From Planctomycetota bacterium (lineage in GTDB: Bacteria > Planctomycetota > Planctomycetia > Planctomycetales > Planctomycetaceae), in the NCBI GenBank assembly GCA_023417655.1, contig JAEZFD010000052.1, positions 43,176-107,175 of the forward strand: 64,000 bases of DNA, given 5' to 3'. Of this stretch, positions 35,523-44,843 are shown piece after piece (the stretch's first letter is position 1; the number at the start of each line of letters is the position of its first letter). The notes under the pieces were generated by a model. The model saw only the letters and a list, made by a program, of their open reading frames with translations, had not been told where the DNA came from and searched no databases. The position numbers were made by a program, and so were the translations under genes.

Positions 35523-36323
35523 TTAGCCCGCCCCCCCAGAATCTTTGCGTTCTTCCGGAGCGAGGAATGTTGCCTTCAGGTATTCGCGGTTCAGCCGGGC
35601 GATGTGTGAAACGCTGACACCGGCTGGACAGGCGGCTTCACACTCATAGGTGTTTGTGCAGGCGCCAAACCGTTCGCGGTCCATCTGAGCGACCATCTTC
35701 ATCACACGCGCTGAGCGTTCAGGGGCTCCCTGCGGAAGCTGCGCCATGTGTGAAACTTTGGCCGCAGTGAACAGCATCGCCGAAGCATTTTTACAGGCAG
35801 CAACACAAGCTCCACAGCCAATACAGACTGCAGCGTCGAGAGCGCTTTCCTGATCGTGTCGCGGAATCGGCGTGGTATTGCCGTCCGGAGCCTGGCCGGC
35901 ATTCACCGAGACGAACCCGCCCGACTGGATGATCCGGTCAAAGGCAGAGCGATCGACCACGAGATCCTTCACGATGGGGAACGCGTTCGCACGCCATGGC
36001 TCGATGAAGATGGTGTCGCCGTCTTCGAACCGCCGCATGTGGAGCTGGCAGGTGGTCGTTTCACGATCTGGACCGTGAGCCTGACCGTTGATCATCACGC
36101 CGCAGGAACCGCAGATCCCTTCCCGGCAGTCATGGTCGAAGGCCACAGGCTCCTCACCTTGAGCAATCAGCTGCTCATTGAGGATGTCCAGCATTTCCAG
36201 GAAGGACATATCCGGTGAGATGTCCTGCAGGCGATATTCGCGAAAGCCGCCAGACGTCTTCGGGCCAGCCTGTCGCCAGACTTTGAGTGTCAGACTGAGC
36301 TGTTTTTTACCGGGACTGATCAT
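35523..36323 (-). CDS. sdhB: Succinate dehydrogenase/fumarate reductase iron-sulfur subunit
   Basis: Carries electrons from the flavin to the quinone site in complex II. The 266-residue subunit has the [2Fe-2S] site CREGICGSCG with a later Cys (TTTCQLH), the [4Fe-4S] site CIGCGACVAACKN, and the [3Fe-4S] site FGACTNTYECEAACPAGV. The sequence style matches the Bacteroidota/epsilonproteobacterial type (type B) rather than the mitochondrial type. It is the last gene of sdhC-sdhA-sdhB, 100 bases after sdhA. The C-terminus is hydrophilic and the protein sits on the cytoplasmic side of the membrane. Confidence 0.95.
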   Translation of the reverse strand: MISPGKKQLSLTLKVWRQAGPKTSGGFREYRLQDISPDMSFLEMLDILNEQLIAQGEEPVAFDHDCREGICGSCGVMINGQAHGPDRETTTCQLHMRRFEDGDTIFIEPWRANAFPIVKDLVVDRSAFDRIIQSGGFVSVNAGQAPDGNTTPIPRHDQESALDAAVCIGCGACVAACKNASAMLFTAAKVSHMAQLPQGAPERSARVMKMVAQMDRERFGACTNTYECEAACPAGVSVSHIARLNREYLKATFLAPEERKDSGGAG

Positions 36324-36423
36324 GGGATTCGATCGTTCGTTAATTTGGGTCGTCTGATCCCCGCTGACGTCTCGCAGACGAGGAGAGCCATTTCCTGTGA
36401 AGGAATGCCGTTACTTGTCGCCG

Positions 36424-38358
36424 TTACTTGTAACTGCGGGTCGTCATATGGATGGTATCGAAATTCAGCTCTTCGCGATGACGCACTTCATGCCCGATGT
36501 CTTCGCCTGCATATTCCCAGGCAGCGACGTGTGCAAAGTGCTCATCATCCCGACGAGCTTCCCCGTCTTCGGTGCGATGCTCTTCGCGGAAGTGACCTCC
36601 ACAAGATTCTTCGCGTTCCAGAGCGTCACGGCACATCAATTCACCGAACTCGAGGAAGTCGGCCACTCGGCCGGCCTGCTCGATCTGCTGATTGAAATCG
36701 CTTCCTGAACCCGGCACATGCACGTTCTGCCAGAATTCGGTGCGGAGCTCACGAATCTTCGTGATGGCCTCTTTCAGGCCTTCAGCGTTTCGAGCCATCC
36801 CGCAGTAATTCCACATGATCTCGCCAAGAGCCCGGTGGAAGCTCGAGACTGTCCGCTTCCCGTCGATGTTCAGCATTTTCTGAACACGAGCCGCGGCTTC
36901 CTGCTTCACCAGCTCGAACTGCGGATGTGCTGTCGTGACCGGAGCCAGCTTACGTGACGCCAGGTGATTGCCCACGGTGTACGGTGCGACGAAGTAGCCG
37001 TCTGCCAGCCCCTGCATCAGAGCGGAGGCCCCCAGTCGGTTTGCTCCGTGATCAGAGAAGTTGGCTTCTCCCAGAACAAACAACCCTGGGACCGTACTTT
37101 CCAGGTGATAATCGACCCAGAGTCCGCCCATCGTGTAGTGCACGGCCGGATAAATCCGCATCGGCACCTTGTATGGGTTCTCGTCGGTGATCTTCTCATA
37201 CATGTGGAACAGGTTGCCGTACTTGCTGCGAATGACGTCTTCGCCCTGTTCACGGATGGCACGCTGGAAGTCGAGATAGACTGCTTTACCTGTGTCACCG
37301 AGACCATAGCCAGCGTCACAGCGTTCCTTGGCAGCACGGCTGGCCACATCGCGGGGGACCATGTTTCCGAACGCGGGATACCGTCGCTCGAGGTAATAGT
37401 CCCGGTCGTCTTCAGGAATGTCCTGCGGTGCCCGCTTGTCGCCAGCGGTTTTCGGCACCCAGACCCGTCCGTCGTTACGCAGACTCTCGCTCATCAGAGT
37501 CAGCTTGGACTGATAATCCCCCTTCACGGGAATACATGTCGGGTGAATCTGCGTGAAGCATGGATTCGCGAAGAACGCACCTCGCTTGTGACATCGCCAC
37601 GCTGCCGTGACGTTGCAGCCTTTGGCGTTGGTTGAGAGATAGAAGACGTTTCCGTAACCGCCTGTACAGAGCAGCACAGCGTGAGCGGCATGCGTTTCGA
37701 ATTCCCCAGTCACCAGATTTCGGGTCACGATCCCGCGGGCGACGCCGTCAATGGTCACCAGATCCAGCATTTCCCGCCGCGAATACATCTTCACTTTGCC
37801 AAGCGAGACCTGACGCATCAGCGAGCTATAAGCCCCCAGCAGCAGCTGCTGTCCGGTCTGTCCGCGACAATAGAACGTTCGCGAGACCTGCGCTCCACCG
37901 AAGGTTCGGTTGGCAAGCAGACCGCCGTATTCGCGGGCGAAAGGAACACCCTGCGCGACGCACTGATCGATGATGTTCGCACTGACCTGAGCCAGCCGGT
38001 AGACATTGGCTTCCCGAGCGCGGAAGTCGCCTCCCTTGATCGTGTCGTAGAACAGCCGGTAAACGGAGTCGCCGTCGTTGGGATAATTCTTCGCGGCGTT
38101 AATCCCCCCTTGGGCGGCAATACTGTGAGCCCGACGGGGAGAGTCTTGAAAGCAGAACGTTTTGACGTTGTACCCGAGTTCCGCCAGCGAAGCCGCAGCC
38201 GAGGCTCCGGCCAGACCGGTCCCGACAACGATCACTTCGAACTTCCGCTTGTTGTTCGGGGAAACAAGCTTCAGCTCTTGCTTCAGCCGATCCCACTTCT
38301 CCGACAGCGGACCATCGGGAACACGCGAATTCAATCGACCAACACCAACGTCACTCAT
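36424..38358 (-). CDS. sdhA: Succinate dehydrogenase/fumarate reductase flavoprotein subunit
   Basis: Oxidises succinate to fumarate with covalently bound FAD. The Rossmann motif is VVGTGLAGASAAASL near residue 45. The flavin-attachment/His region SPRRAHSIAAQGGINAA follows. Substrate and catalytic residues sit in FTQIHPTCIPV and NRLGASALMQGLADG. At 644 residues it is of the longer type B size. AGGACGG lies six bases before the ATG at 38358. It is the middle gene of the operon, 104 bases after sdhC. Confidence 0.96.
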   Translation of the reverse strand: MSDVGVGRLNSRVPDGPLSEKWDRLKQELKLVSPNNKRKFEVIVVGTGLAGASAAASLAELGYNVKTFCFQDSPRRAHSIAAQGGINAAKNYPNDGDSVYRLFYDTIKGGDFRAREANVYRLAQVSANIIDQCVAQGVPFAREYGGLLANRTFGGAQVSRTFYCRGQTGQQLLLGAYSSLMRQVSLGKVKMYSRREMLDLVTIDGVARGIVTRNLVTGEFETHAAHAVLLCTGGYGNVFYLSTNAKGCNVTAAWRCHKRGAFFANPCFTQIHPTCIPVKGDYQSKLTLMSESLRNDGRVWVPKTAGDKRAPQDIPEDDRDYYLERRYPAFGNMVPRDVASRAAKERCDAGYGLGDTGKAVYLDFQRAIREQGEDVIRSKYGNLFHMYEKITDENPYKVPMRIYPAVHYTMGGLWVDYHLESTVPGLFVLGEANFSDHGANRLGASALMQGLADGYFVAPYTVGNHLASRKLAPVTTAHPQFELVKQEAAARVQKMLNIDGKRTVSSFHRALGEIMWNYCGMARNAEGLKEAITKIRELRTEFWQNVHVPGSGSDFNQQIEQAGRVADFLEFGELMCRDALEREESCGGHFREEHRTEDGEARRDDEHFAHVAAWEYAGEDIGHEVRHREELNFDTIHMTTRSYK

Positions 38359-38462
38359 CGAAGCCGTCCTGAATTTCTGGGTGCGTGTGCAACTCGGGGC
38401 CTGCAGATCCCGCTCAATTGCCGGGATTTCCTCAATGCGACTCTCGCCTGATCTGTCGCTCG

Positions 38463-39227
38463 TTACTGGCCTGACCCCGGTGGGGTTGTCTGATCTGCAG
38501 GCGGAGTCAATGTCTCAGCTTCCGCCGGAGCGGGACGAGTCACATCACCCCAGTTTCCGATCTTGGCGACAACCGGGAAGCTGCCAAACCCGATGGCGAC
38601 CACAAATCCAAAAATGATTGACAGTTTGCGGATCGTCGGCGTGTACTTGGAGTGATTCAAACCCAGTGACTGGAATGAACTCTGGAACCCGTGAGTCACG
38701 TGAATCCCGAGAACGATCGCCCCGACCAGGTAGATCACCGTTCGCAAGCTATTCGAAACAACGACCTGAGCCTTCTGAGACGGCGTCAGCCCGGCAATCT
38801 GATGAGTCCAGCCAAATTCGCCTTTGAAGTCGCTCAGGTGAACGGCCAGATACCCCAGCACGATCAACCCGGTGATGAACATCGTCCGATCCGGCGTTGG
38901 CATGTCCGGGTGCAGTTTCCGGTCTGCCCGCTTGGACTGGACATAAGCGTATCGCTGTTCGCGAGCAGCCCGATTCTCGAAGGTCAGCCAGAACCCATAA
39001 GCAATATGGATGGCGAACGCGGTATACAGCAGAACCTCTGCAAAGATCAGAAACTCAGGGTTGCTGTGCAGCTTATGAGCGTAGTCATCATATGCTTCCC
39101 CGCCGACGTACAGCAGGAGGTTGCCTGCCAGGTGAACGACGAGAAAGAAGCACAGGAACAGCCCCGTCAGCCCCATCAGATATTTTTTTCCGACAGACGC
39201 CGCGAAAAAGGCCTTGAGCCAGTTCAA
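38463..39227 (-). CDS. sdhC: Succinate dehydrogenase cytochrome b558 subunit
   Basis: Single membrane anchor of type B complex II (TIGR02046-like), with five membrane helices and histidines for two haems (FLVVHLAGN, IHIAYGF, LAVHLSDF, IHVTHGF). Residues up to about 225 match the usual length. The last 30 (APAEAETLTPPADQTTPPGSGQ) form a proline/threonine-rich tail not common in the family. The start is a TTG at 39227, supported by GAGGAG eight bases upstream; no ATG exists nearby. First gene of the operon. The quinone is probably menaquinone by analogy to type B enzymes. Confidence 0.92.
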   Translation of the reverse strand: MNWLKAFFAASVGKKYLMGLTGLFLCFFLVVHLAGNLLLYVGGEAYDDYAHKLHSNPEFLIFAEVLLYTAFAIHIAYGFWLTFENRAAREQRYAYVQSKRADRKLHPDMPTPDRTMFITGLIVLGYLAVHLSDFKGEFGWTHQIAGLTPSQKAQVVVSNSLRTVIYLVGAIVLGIHVTHGFQSSFQSLGLNHSKYTPTIRKLSIIFGFVVAIGFGSFPVVAKIGNWGDVTRPAPAEAETLTPPADQTTPPGSGQ

Positions 39228-39435
39228 TTGAGGCTCCTCGATCTTTGAATTGGGGAAGAGAACAGCCGCCGAAACCGCAGAACAAATGAACTCAGCATCT
39301 GGTCACGGTTCCCTGCCGTTCGGGGACAGGACTCCCTGAATACCAATCGGGACTGATCCCTCATGAGATCCAGCGAAATCGCGTTCACTGTACTGAAAAT
39401 ATAGGGAACAGGCGTATCCTGCAAATGCGTGGGAA

Positions 39436-40509
39436 TTAAGGATCCGCCGGTGTCTCACGTTTGAATTTTCCGGCATCATAGTTTTCCCAGAATTCGGAAG
39501 CACCCATCACAGGGCGTGCTCCGTCAAAAGAAGTGTCAATTTCGCGGAGCGATGACATTCCTCTGATCGTCTCAATTCCTGCCGTGATGCGCTCAGGGGA
39601 AAAAATCAACCGAGTCAGCGTCAGTTTCTCCAGCGGCCGCAGATCGGTCACTTTGCTGCCTGCCAGATTCAGCCGCTCGAGAGACGTCATTTCCTGCAAG
39701 GGCGACAGATCTGCGACTGCGGTATCCTGAAAATCGAGGCTGACCAGTTTCTGCCGTGACAGGGGTGCAAGATCTGTGATCGCTGAATCGCGCAACCACA
39801 ATGTCCGCAAATGACTTGTCGCTAAGGGGGACAGATCGGCGACACGGGTCTGACAGAGATTCAGTTCAGTGAGTGTTTTCCCCGCCAGCGGCCGGAGATC
39901 AACGACAGCGGTCTCCGCCAGCCACAGCTTCTCGACCGGAACTGCCCGCAAGGCCCCAAGGTCACTCACCCCTGTCCCTTCGAGGTAGAATTCCCGGAGT
40001 TGAGACAGGGCCTCGACCCCCGATAGATTCGTCACTTTTGATTGCGAAACGTCCAGCGACGAAATGGGGAGCCCAGCCAGCGGCTTCAAATCAGTCACAG
40101 GACATCCGATAAGAATCAGCGTCTCCAACGGCATCCCCGCCAATGGGGTGAGATCGCTGATCTCTGTTTTCGTCGCATCGAGGATCCGGAGCGGTTGCCC
40201 TTTCAGCGGGTCGAGCGTCTTCGCGCCACTTTCCGCTAGATAAGCACCGACGTAATCCGCTCCAACCCGATCGAAGTTTGCCCCTGAGTTGGCCTTCAAC
40301 TCCCGCCGCATTGTCTCCGCGGCAATCATAACAGTCGGATTGACAGGGAGATCTCCCCGAAGGCCGGTCAGATCCTCCGAGTCATCGACTGAAGTCGAAT
40401 AAACTTCGACCCCACCGCGTGGCTCGTGGTCGCACCCTGAATGACAGCAGAATCCGGCCAGCACCAGACTGGTCCAGACCGTCGACAGCGAAGACCGGGC
40501 ACGCGTCAT
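39436..40509 (-). CDS. Leucine-rich-repeat lipoprotein
   Basis: The 357-residue product carries a signal peptide ending near the lipobox-like HSGC, so it is likely lipidated and exposed. Residues 100-320 contain about ten leucine-rich repeats of 20-23 residues with the pattern xxxVxDLxPLAxxxLxxLxLxxT, e.g. TAVVDLRPLAGKTLTELNLC. This is the internalin/bacterial LRR type that gives a curved solenoid for protein or glycan binding. Ligand unknown. The gene starts 34 bases after a 92-residue hypothetical protein, so co-transcription is likely. GAGAGAA stands before the ATG. Confidence 0.85.
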   Translation of the reverse strand: MTRARSSLSTVWTSLVLAGFCCHSGCDHEPRGGVEVYSTSVDDSEDLTGLRGDLPVNPTVMIAAETMRRELKANSGANFDRVGADYVGAYLAESGAKTLDPLKGQPLRILDATKTEISDLTPLAGMPLETLILIGCPVTDLKPLAGLPISSLDVSQSKVTNLSGVEALSQLREFYLEGTGVSDLGALRAVPVEKLWLAETAVVDLRPLAGKTLTELNLCQTRVADLSPLATSHLRTLWLRDSAITDLAPLSRQKLVSLDFQDTAVADLSPLQEMTSLERLNLAGSKVTDLRPLEKLTLTRLIFSPERITAGIETIRGMSSLREIDTSFDGARPVMGASEFWENYDAGKFKRETPADP

Positions 40510-40543
40510 CGTTCTCTCAATCGCTAATAGGGATCGACCGCAC

Positions 40544-40822
40544 TCAGGAGCGTTTCAGCACTCCATTGTGCAGGTCTTTAACCACTTCCGCGAGGATCGC
40601 CGGATCCCGCTTCTCCATAACATGGTTGATCCGGGACTGCGGGACCTTGAGCCGCTCCATCGCTTCCTGAGCGGAAACCCACAATTTTTCAGTCTGCTTT
40701 CCCGGTTTTCCGAGGTACAGGCTGGTCACGAGTTCCCCTAATCGCTGTTCGTCAAGCTGCTCGCGATTGTCATAAAACCGCGAGATGACCTTCTTCTGAT
40801 AAGCGCTGTAATCTTTGTTCAT
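40544..40822 (-). CDS. Hypothetical protein, 92 residues
   Basis: A charged helical protein (NKDYSAYQKKVISRFYDNREQLDEQRLGELVTSLYLG) with no signal peptide. The second half, LWVSAQEAMERLKVPQSRINHVMEKRDPAILAEVVKDL, contains a possible HTH-like helix pair. No known family is recognised. It precedes the LRR lipoprotein gene by 34 bases, which supports it as a real gene and suggests a shared transcript. The ribosome site is not strong. Confidence 0.65.
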   Translation of the reverse strand: MNKDYSAYQKKVISRFYDNREQLDEQRLGELVTSLYLGKPGKQTEKLWVSAQEAMERLKVPQSRINHVMEKRDPAILAEVVKDLHNGVLKRS

Positions 40823-41152
40823 AACCAGCTCACTGCAGCAAAATTTCCCAAAATATCCATGACAGGTTCGGGTATTCGCTTCCCGAATTTCCTGAGCCTG
40901 ACGGGATTCGAATCGTCATTCGTCGCGGCGGCAGTTTCGACTTTCTGTCCGAGACTGCGTCAGATTCTGACTCTGTACCAGCCAGTGAAAGTCTGCCGAA
41001 AAAATGAACGCTGTTCAGGGAATCCTCGAATTCGCTCGCAGGAAGGCGAATTCGGGTCCATTTCCGGATTCAGACTTCAGACTGACGGAATGTCACCTCA
41101 GTCAGCAAATGATGAATAGCAACTTTTGAACAGCGACTGTTGAACTCAGGCA
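40823..41152. other. Intergenic region, no supported gene
   Basis: About 330 bases between the sulfatase stop and the 92-residue gene's start, both on the minus strand. No hairpin with a U run and no small gene were seen. Confidence 0.5.
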
Positions 41153-42664
41153 CTACTTAACAGCATCCGTCGGATTGATCGGGGCACCCTCCCAGTACCA
41201 AACTCCCTCACGCTGCTCCAGCAGTCGAGACTTACTCCCCGGGACGGGGACGGCATCGTTTGTCGGAATCCACTTTTGCAAGCCTGCGATCAGTTCCCGT
41301 TTCGTCGGATCGCTGGACAGGTTCTTCCACTCACGAGGATCCTCCTTGATATGATACAGCTCATCCGAGCCGTTCGCATATCGGATGTACCGCCATTCGT
41401 CAGTCACGACTGAATGATTGCCCGGGCCATGTGTCGTGATCGCCGGCCAAGCTCGGCGAGCCGTTGGATCTTTCAGCTGAGACTGCAACGAGTGCCCTTC
41501 GAGCTCTTCCGGAATCGGCACGCCGATTAACTGAGCCAAAGTCGGGTAAATATCAAGCAGTTCGGCCGGCTCCGCGCAACGACCCTTTGCGATTCCCGGC
41601 CCGGCAAAAATCAGTGGCACCCGAGTCGATTCACGCCACAACGTGTTTTTACCTGTGACACCCTTCTCGCCGAGATGCCAGCCATGGTCTGACCACAGCA
41701 CAATAATCGTGTTGTCAGCATCCGGGCGCTGCGAGACCGCTTCTACAATGCGGCCGACCTGACTGTCGACAAAGGTGATACTGGCCAGATAGGAACGCAC
41801 CAGATTCTTCCACTGACCATTCTTCTTGAGCCAGGACAATCGCGGCTCAGGCAATTGCCAATGCAAGTTCCAGGCGAACTCCGGGATGTCATCACGGTCA
41901 TTGTCCGGCACCTCAGGGAGCGTTGTCGTCTCTTCAGGATAACGCTCGAACCATTCAGGTGAGGCATAGCACGGGACATGCGGCAGAAAGAATCCGACCG
42001 CGAGAAAATAGGGCTGCCCCCCCTGTTTCTTCAAATGCTGGACTCCCCAGCTCGCGACCTTCCAGTCTCCTTTCTTGCGATCGTCATGTGGGAATTCTCC
42101 CCAATCGACCAGTGGGTGTCCGCCCGGCACATCGGCGACGAGTCGCTTCTGCGGACGGATTCCAATCACCCCGGGTGGTCCCCAGCTGTCAGCGATCAGA
42201 GCCCGTTCCGCTTCGGGAGGATAGTTACCATGAAAGATCTTTCCTCCCAGATGAACCTGATAGCCCTGCTTCCGGAAGAACTCCGGCAGCGTCGTGCAGT
42301 TCTTGAGGACAGGAGACTCCTTTAACCAAGGCTCAAGCGCATAGACTCCTGTCGAGGAAGGTCGCCTTCCTGACAGCAGGCTCGCACGACTTGAGTTGCA
42401 GAGCGGCGCCTGGCAGTGCGCGTTGGTAAACAGCATTCCCTTCTGAGCGAGTGTATCAATATGAGGAGTCTGTGCCTGCGGGTTACCTTGGAGGCAGCCG
42501 ACCCAATCATTGAGATCATCGATCGCGATCATCACGATGTTGGGACGATCAGCGGCATGCAAGGAAGATCCGCTTGGCAGCAGTCCATGAAGAGACTGAC
42601 AAAGCATCAGGAACAGGCTGCAACGCCACAGCCCCTGAGATCGTCGGTGCCAACCGCGTTCCAT
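41153..42664 (-). CDS. Secreted sulfatase, iduronate-2-sulfatase-like
   Basis: Hydrolyses sulfate esters, probably of algal or host polysaccharides. A signal peptide (LFLMLCQSLHGLLPSGSSLHA) precedes the alkaline-phosphatase-like fold. Metal ligands include DD in VMIAIDDLNDW (residues 49-50) and the late SDHGWHLGEKG. The formylglycine site reads CNSSR at Cys89-Arg93, followed by ASLLSGR: the nucleophile Cys is there but the usual Pro at +2 is Ser. The 503-residue length is typical. The domain order and GKNTLWRESTRVPL point to the iduronate-2-sulfatase group (S1_7-like). A formylglycine-generating enzyme is not in the window. Isolated gene. Confidence 0.9.
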   Translation of the reverse strand: MERGWHRRSQGLWRCSLFLMLCQSLHGLLPSGSSLHAADRPNIVMIAIDDLNDWVGCLQGNPQAQTPHIDTLAQKGMLFTNAHCQAPLCNSSRASLLSGRRPSSTGVYALEPWLKESPVLKNCTTLPEFFRKQGYQVHLGGKIFHGNYPPEAERALIADSWGPPGVIGIRPQKRLVADVPGGHPLVDWGEFPHDDRKKGDWKVASWGVQHLKKQGGQPYFLAVGFFLPHVPCYASPEWFERYPEETTTLPEVPDNDRDDIPEFAWNLHWQLPEPRLSWLKKNGQWKNLVRSYLASITFVDSQVGRIVEAVSQRPDADNTIIVLWSDHGWHLGEKGVTGKNTLWRESTRVPLIFAGPGIAKGRCAEPAELLDIYPTLAQLIGVPIPEELEGHSLQSQLKDPTARRAWPAITTHGPGNHSVVTDEWRYIRYANGSDELYHIKEDPREWKNLSSDPTKRELIAGLQKWIPTNDAVPVPGSKSRLLEQREGVWYWEGAPINPTDAVK

Positions 42665-43502
42665 CTATTCACTCCCTGTTCGAGATTCAGATCTCATCCC
42701 GCGCCGGCTCCGACCGAGAGCGGCTCAGTGCATGAAAACGCATTCCACATAGAACAGTATTCGGACATGGATTTGGTCACCAGCGAGTGTCGATCCTCCC
42801 ATATTGTGATACAACTGCGCCGTGTTGATCATTCAGGGAAACCAAAGGCATTCACGCCCCCTGGATCGCGAGTGATATCGCGTCTTATCGACGGCAAATT
42901 TCAACTCAGGATCGCGGCAGCGAGAACACTGCGATCAAAAGAAAACAACAAGTGCAAGCCCAAAGTTGACAATAAAAAAATTGCGGAGACTTTGCCTCAA
43001 GCGAAGACCGGAATGCTCTGGTCAATCCGAATATCGGTCGGTATGCTCTGCTTCACCACGTCTCAAACTGGATCCAGGCAAAAGGATCGTTTCAAAGTAA
43101 CGGTTCCCGATTTTCGGACGACTCCAGTTCACTCTTCTCGTTTTGAATTGGACACCGTTCAGAAGATTCGACGAAAAACGCGCGACAACAGTTCAATCCA
43201 GAGAGTCCGCTTCTCATCGGAGGGTCTCAGGGCAACTGGTCATTGACGATCGTCGCGCAGCATTCGAGTGATCTCTCATCGTCATGCAACTTAAAAAGTC
43301 GCTGACATTGAGGGGTGATCCGTCGCAACAGGACCAGAGAGATGTGGGATCCGGGTGTGATGTGAAGTGAGTCATCCAGAGCGCCAACGCTCGATTCAGT
43401 GGTGACTGAAAACCTCTCACAGAGCCGCCCGGAATTGTCGAGTTGTTGCGTCCCGCCCCGAGGGATGTTTTTGTTCACTGGGCCAGTTCAGCAGGAGTCG
43501 CT
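42665..43502. other. Intergenic region, no supported gene
   Basis: About 840 bases between the divergent sulfatase and TIM-barrel genes. A rightward ORF runs from inside the sulfatase gene across much of it, but its composition and lack of a ribosome site make it a shadow. No RNA gene was recognised. Confidence 0.5.
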
Positions 43503-44483
43503 GTGAATTCACCACTTGGGAACCTACCAGCCAACATTCCCGCGACTCAACCGGAAGCAATGCTGGCCCCACACTGTTCCGAAGCAACGGGTCCACAACT
43601 GGCACCAAAACTGACACCGACGAAAAGTGTCGCCTCTTCCTCCGAGCAAGTCTTCTCGTCACTCACCGGACGGATCGCGCTCAACCAGCTCACGACCTTC
43701 CGAAACTCGCTGTCCGCAGACCTTGCCGAATACCGTCGCCACCAAGTTCCGGCGATTGGACTCAACTGGCAGAAGCTCGTTCGCGAAGGCCTCCGACGTT
43801 CCCTGAGAAAGATTCAGAGCAGCAATCTCCCCGTCTCCAGCATTGGCTGGATCGGCGGATTCACCGGAGAGCACGGCCACACTCTCAGCGATGCCGTACA
43901 GGATGCAAAAAAAATCATCCGCTTTGCAGGTCAGGTTCGGGCGAAAACGGTCACTGTCATTACCGGTCCGCAGGCAGGCCATATCCGCTCCCACGCAGTT
44001 CGCATCACCTGCGACACTCTGCGGGTCCTCAGTGACTTCGCCGCCAATTACAACGTGACACTCGCTCTGCAACCAATGCATGCGATGTATGCCAAGTCAT
44101 GGACTTTTCTCAATTCACTGGACGATGCCCTGCTGATTCTCGACCGGGTCAATCATCCCTATCTGCAGCTGGCCTTCGGAACTTATCACCTATGGGAAGA
44201 ACCGAATCTCCTGCAGCGACTTCCGGAAGTGGCCCGGCGAATCCAGCTGGTCACACTGGCCGACTGGGGACCGGTGCCCCGTCATGAACAGGATCGCCTC
44301 CTCCCAGGCGAAGGCGAACTGCCCCTCTCCAGTACCGTTCACGCCCTCGAAGCAAATGGCTTTTCTGGTTGGTACGAGTTGGAAGTTTGGTCAAGAGACT
44401 TGTGGAAACTCGAATCTCGCGATTTAATGCGCAAGTGTTCGGCAGCGAGACAACTGTTGTCCTCTGTTCCTGCAACGTTCTGA
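43503..44483 (+). CDS. Sugar phosphate isomerase/epimerase-like TIM barrel
   Basis: From the GTG at 43503 (AGGAG five bases upstream) the product is 326 residues. After an N-terminal Pro/Ala-rich stretch of about 55 residues comes an AP-endonuclease-2/xylose-isomerase-like barrel: ADLAEYRRHQVPAIGLNW, ISSIGWIGGF-like strand, VRAKTVTVITGP, VTLALQPMHAMYAKSWTFLNS, LQLAFGTYHLW, IQLVTLADWGP and GWYELEVWS. Metal-binding positions expected as Glu/Asp/His/Glu appear partly changed (LALQPMH where LALEPLH is usual), so the enzyme may be altered. Function unknown. Confidence 0.75.
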   Translation: MNSPLGNLPANIPATQPEAMLAPHCSEATGPQLAPKLTPTKSVASSSEQVFSSLTGRIALNQLTTFRNSLSADLAEYRRHQVPAIGLNWQKLVREGLRRSLRKIQSSNLPVSSIGWIGGFTGEHGHTLSDAVQDAKKIIRFAGQVRAKTVTVITGPQAGHIRSHAVRITCDTLRVLSDFAANYNVTLALQPMHAMYAKSWTFLNSLDDALLILDRVNHPYLQLAFGTYHLWEEPNLLQRLPEVARRIQLVTLADWGPVPRHEQDRLLPGEGELPLSSTVHALEANGFSGWYELEVWSRDLWKLESRDLMRKCSAARQLLSSVPATF

Positions 44484-44843
44484 TCCCCGACGCGGCGAAA
44501 AATACAGAGTCGAATTTTTCGACGACCCGGGGCGACTGAATTTCGACTTCTGCGAACTCTCCGGGCCCATAAGGCTCTGATTTGCGCAGTCCCCGTTTCA
44601 GAAAGTGGTTCGACTCGAACTACCCTGCAACAATCCGACGACGGTCACGGTCGTCTCCCCTGCCGCCCGACACCCCCTGACTTCCTGGCACTGACTTCCT
44701 GGTCCAACCGACAAACTGTCCCTCGCGAATCAGTTTGTTCGAAAGTCGCTCCCGCCCGCGAACATTGGTTCGGGCGAGAACAGGTCCGTGCCGGTTGATC
44801 ATTCTGCTGGCAACTCCGAGTCCAACGTTTCGAAGTCGAACAT
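44484..44843. other. Intergenic region with a 14-bp duplication
   Basis: About 360 bases between two rightward genes. It holds a near-perfect tandem duplication of a 14-base unit (CTGACTTCCTGG core, 44677-44704) and GC-rich low-complexity stretches. No gene is supported. Confidence 0.5.
44677..44704. repeat. 14-bp tandem duplication
   Basis: CTGACTTCCTGG is repeated with 14-base period, separated by CA and followed by TC. Intergenic. Confidence 0.95.

Noticed and set aside
42416..43246. 276-codon plus-strand ORF crossing the sulfatase start
   Set aside because: Overlaps the sulfatase N-terminus, lacks a ribosome site and has no protein-like pattern.
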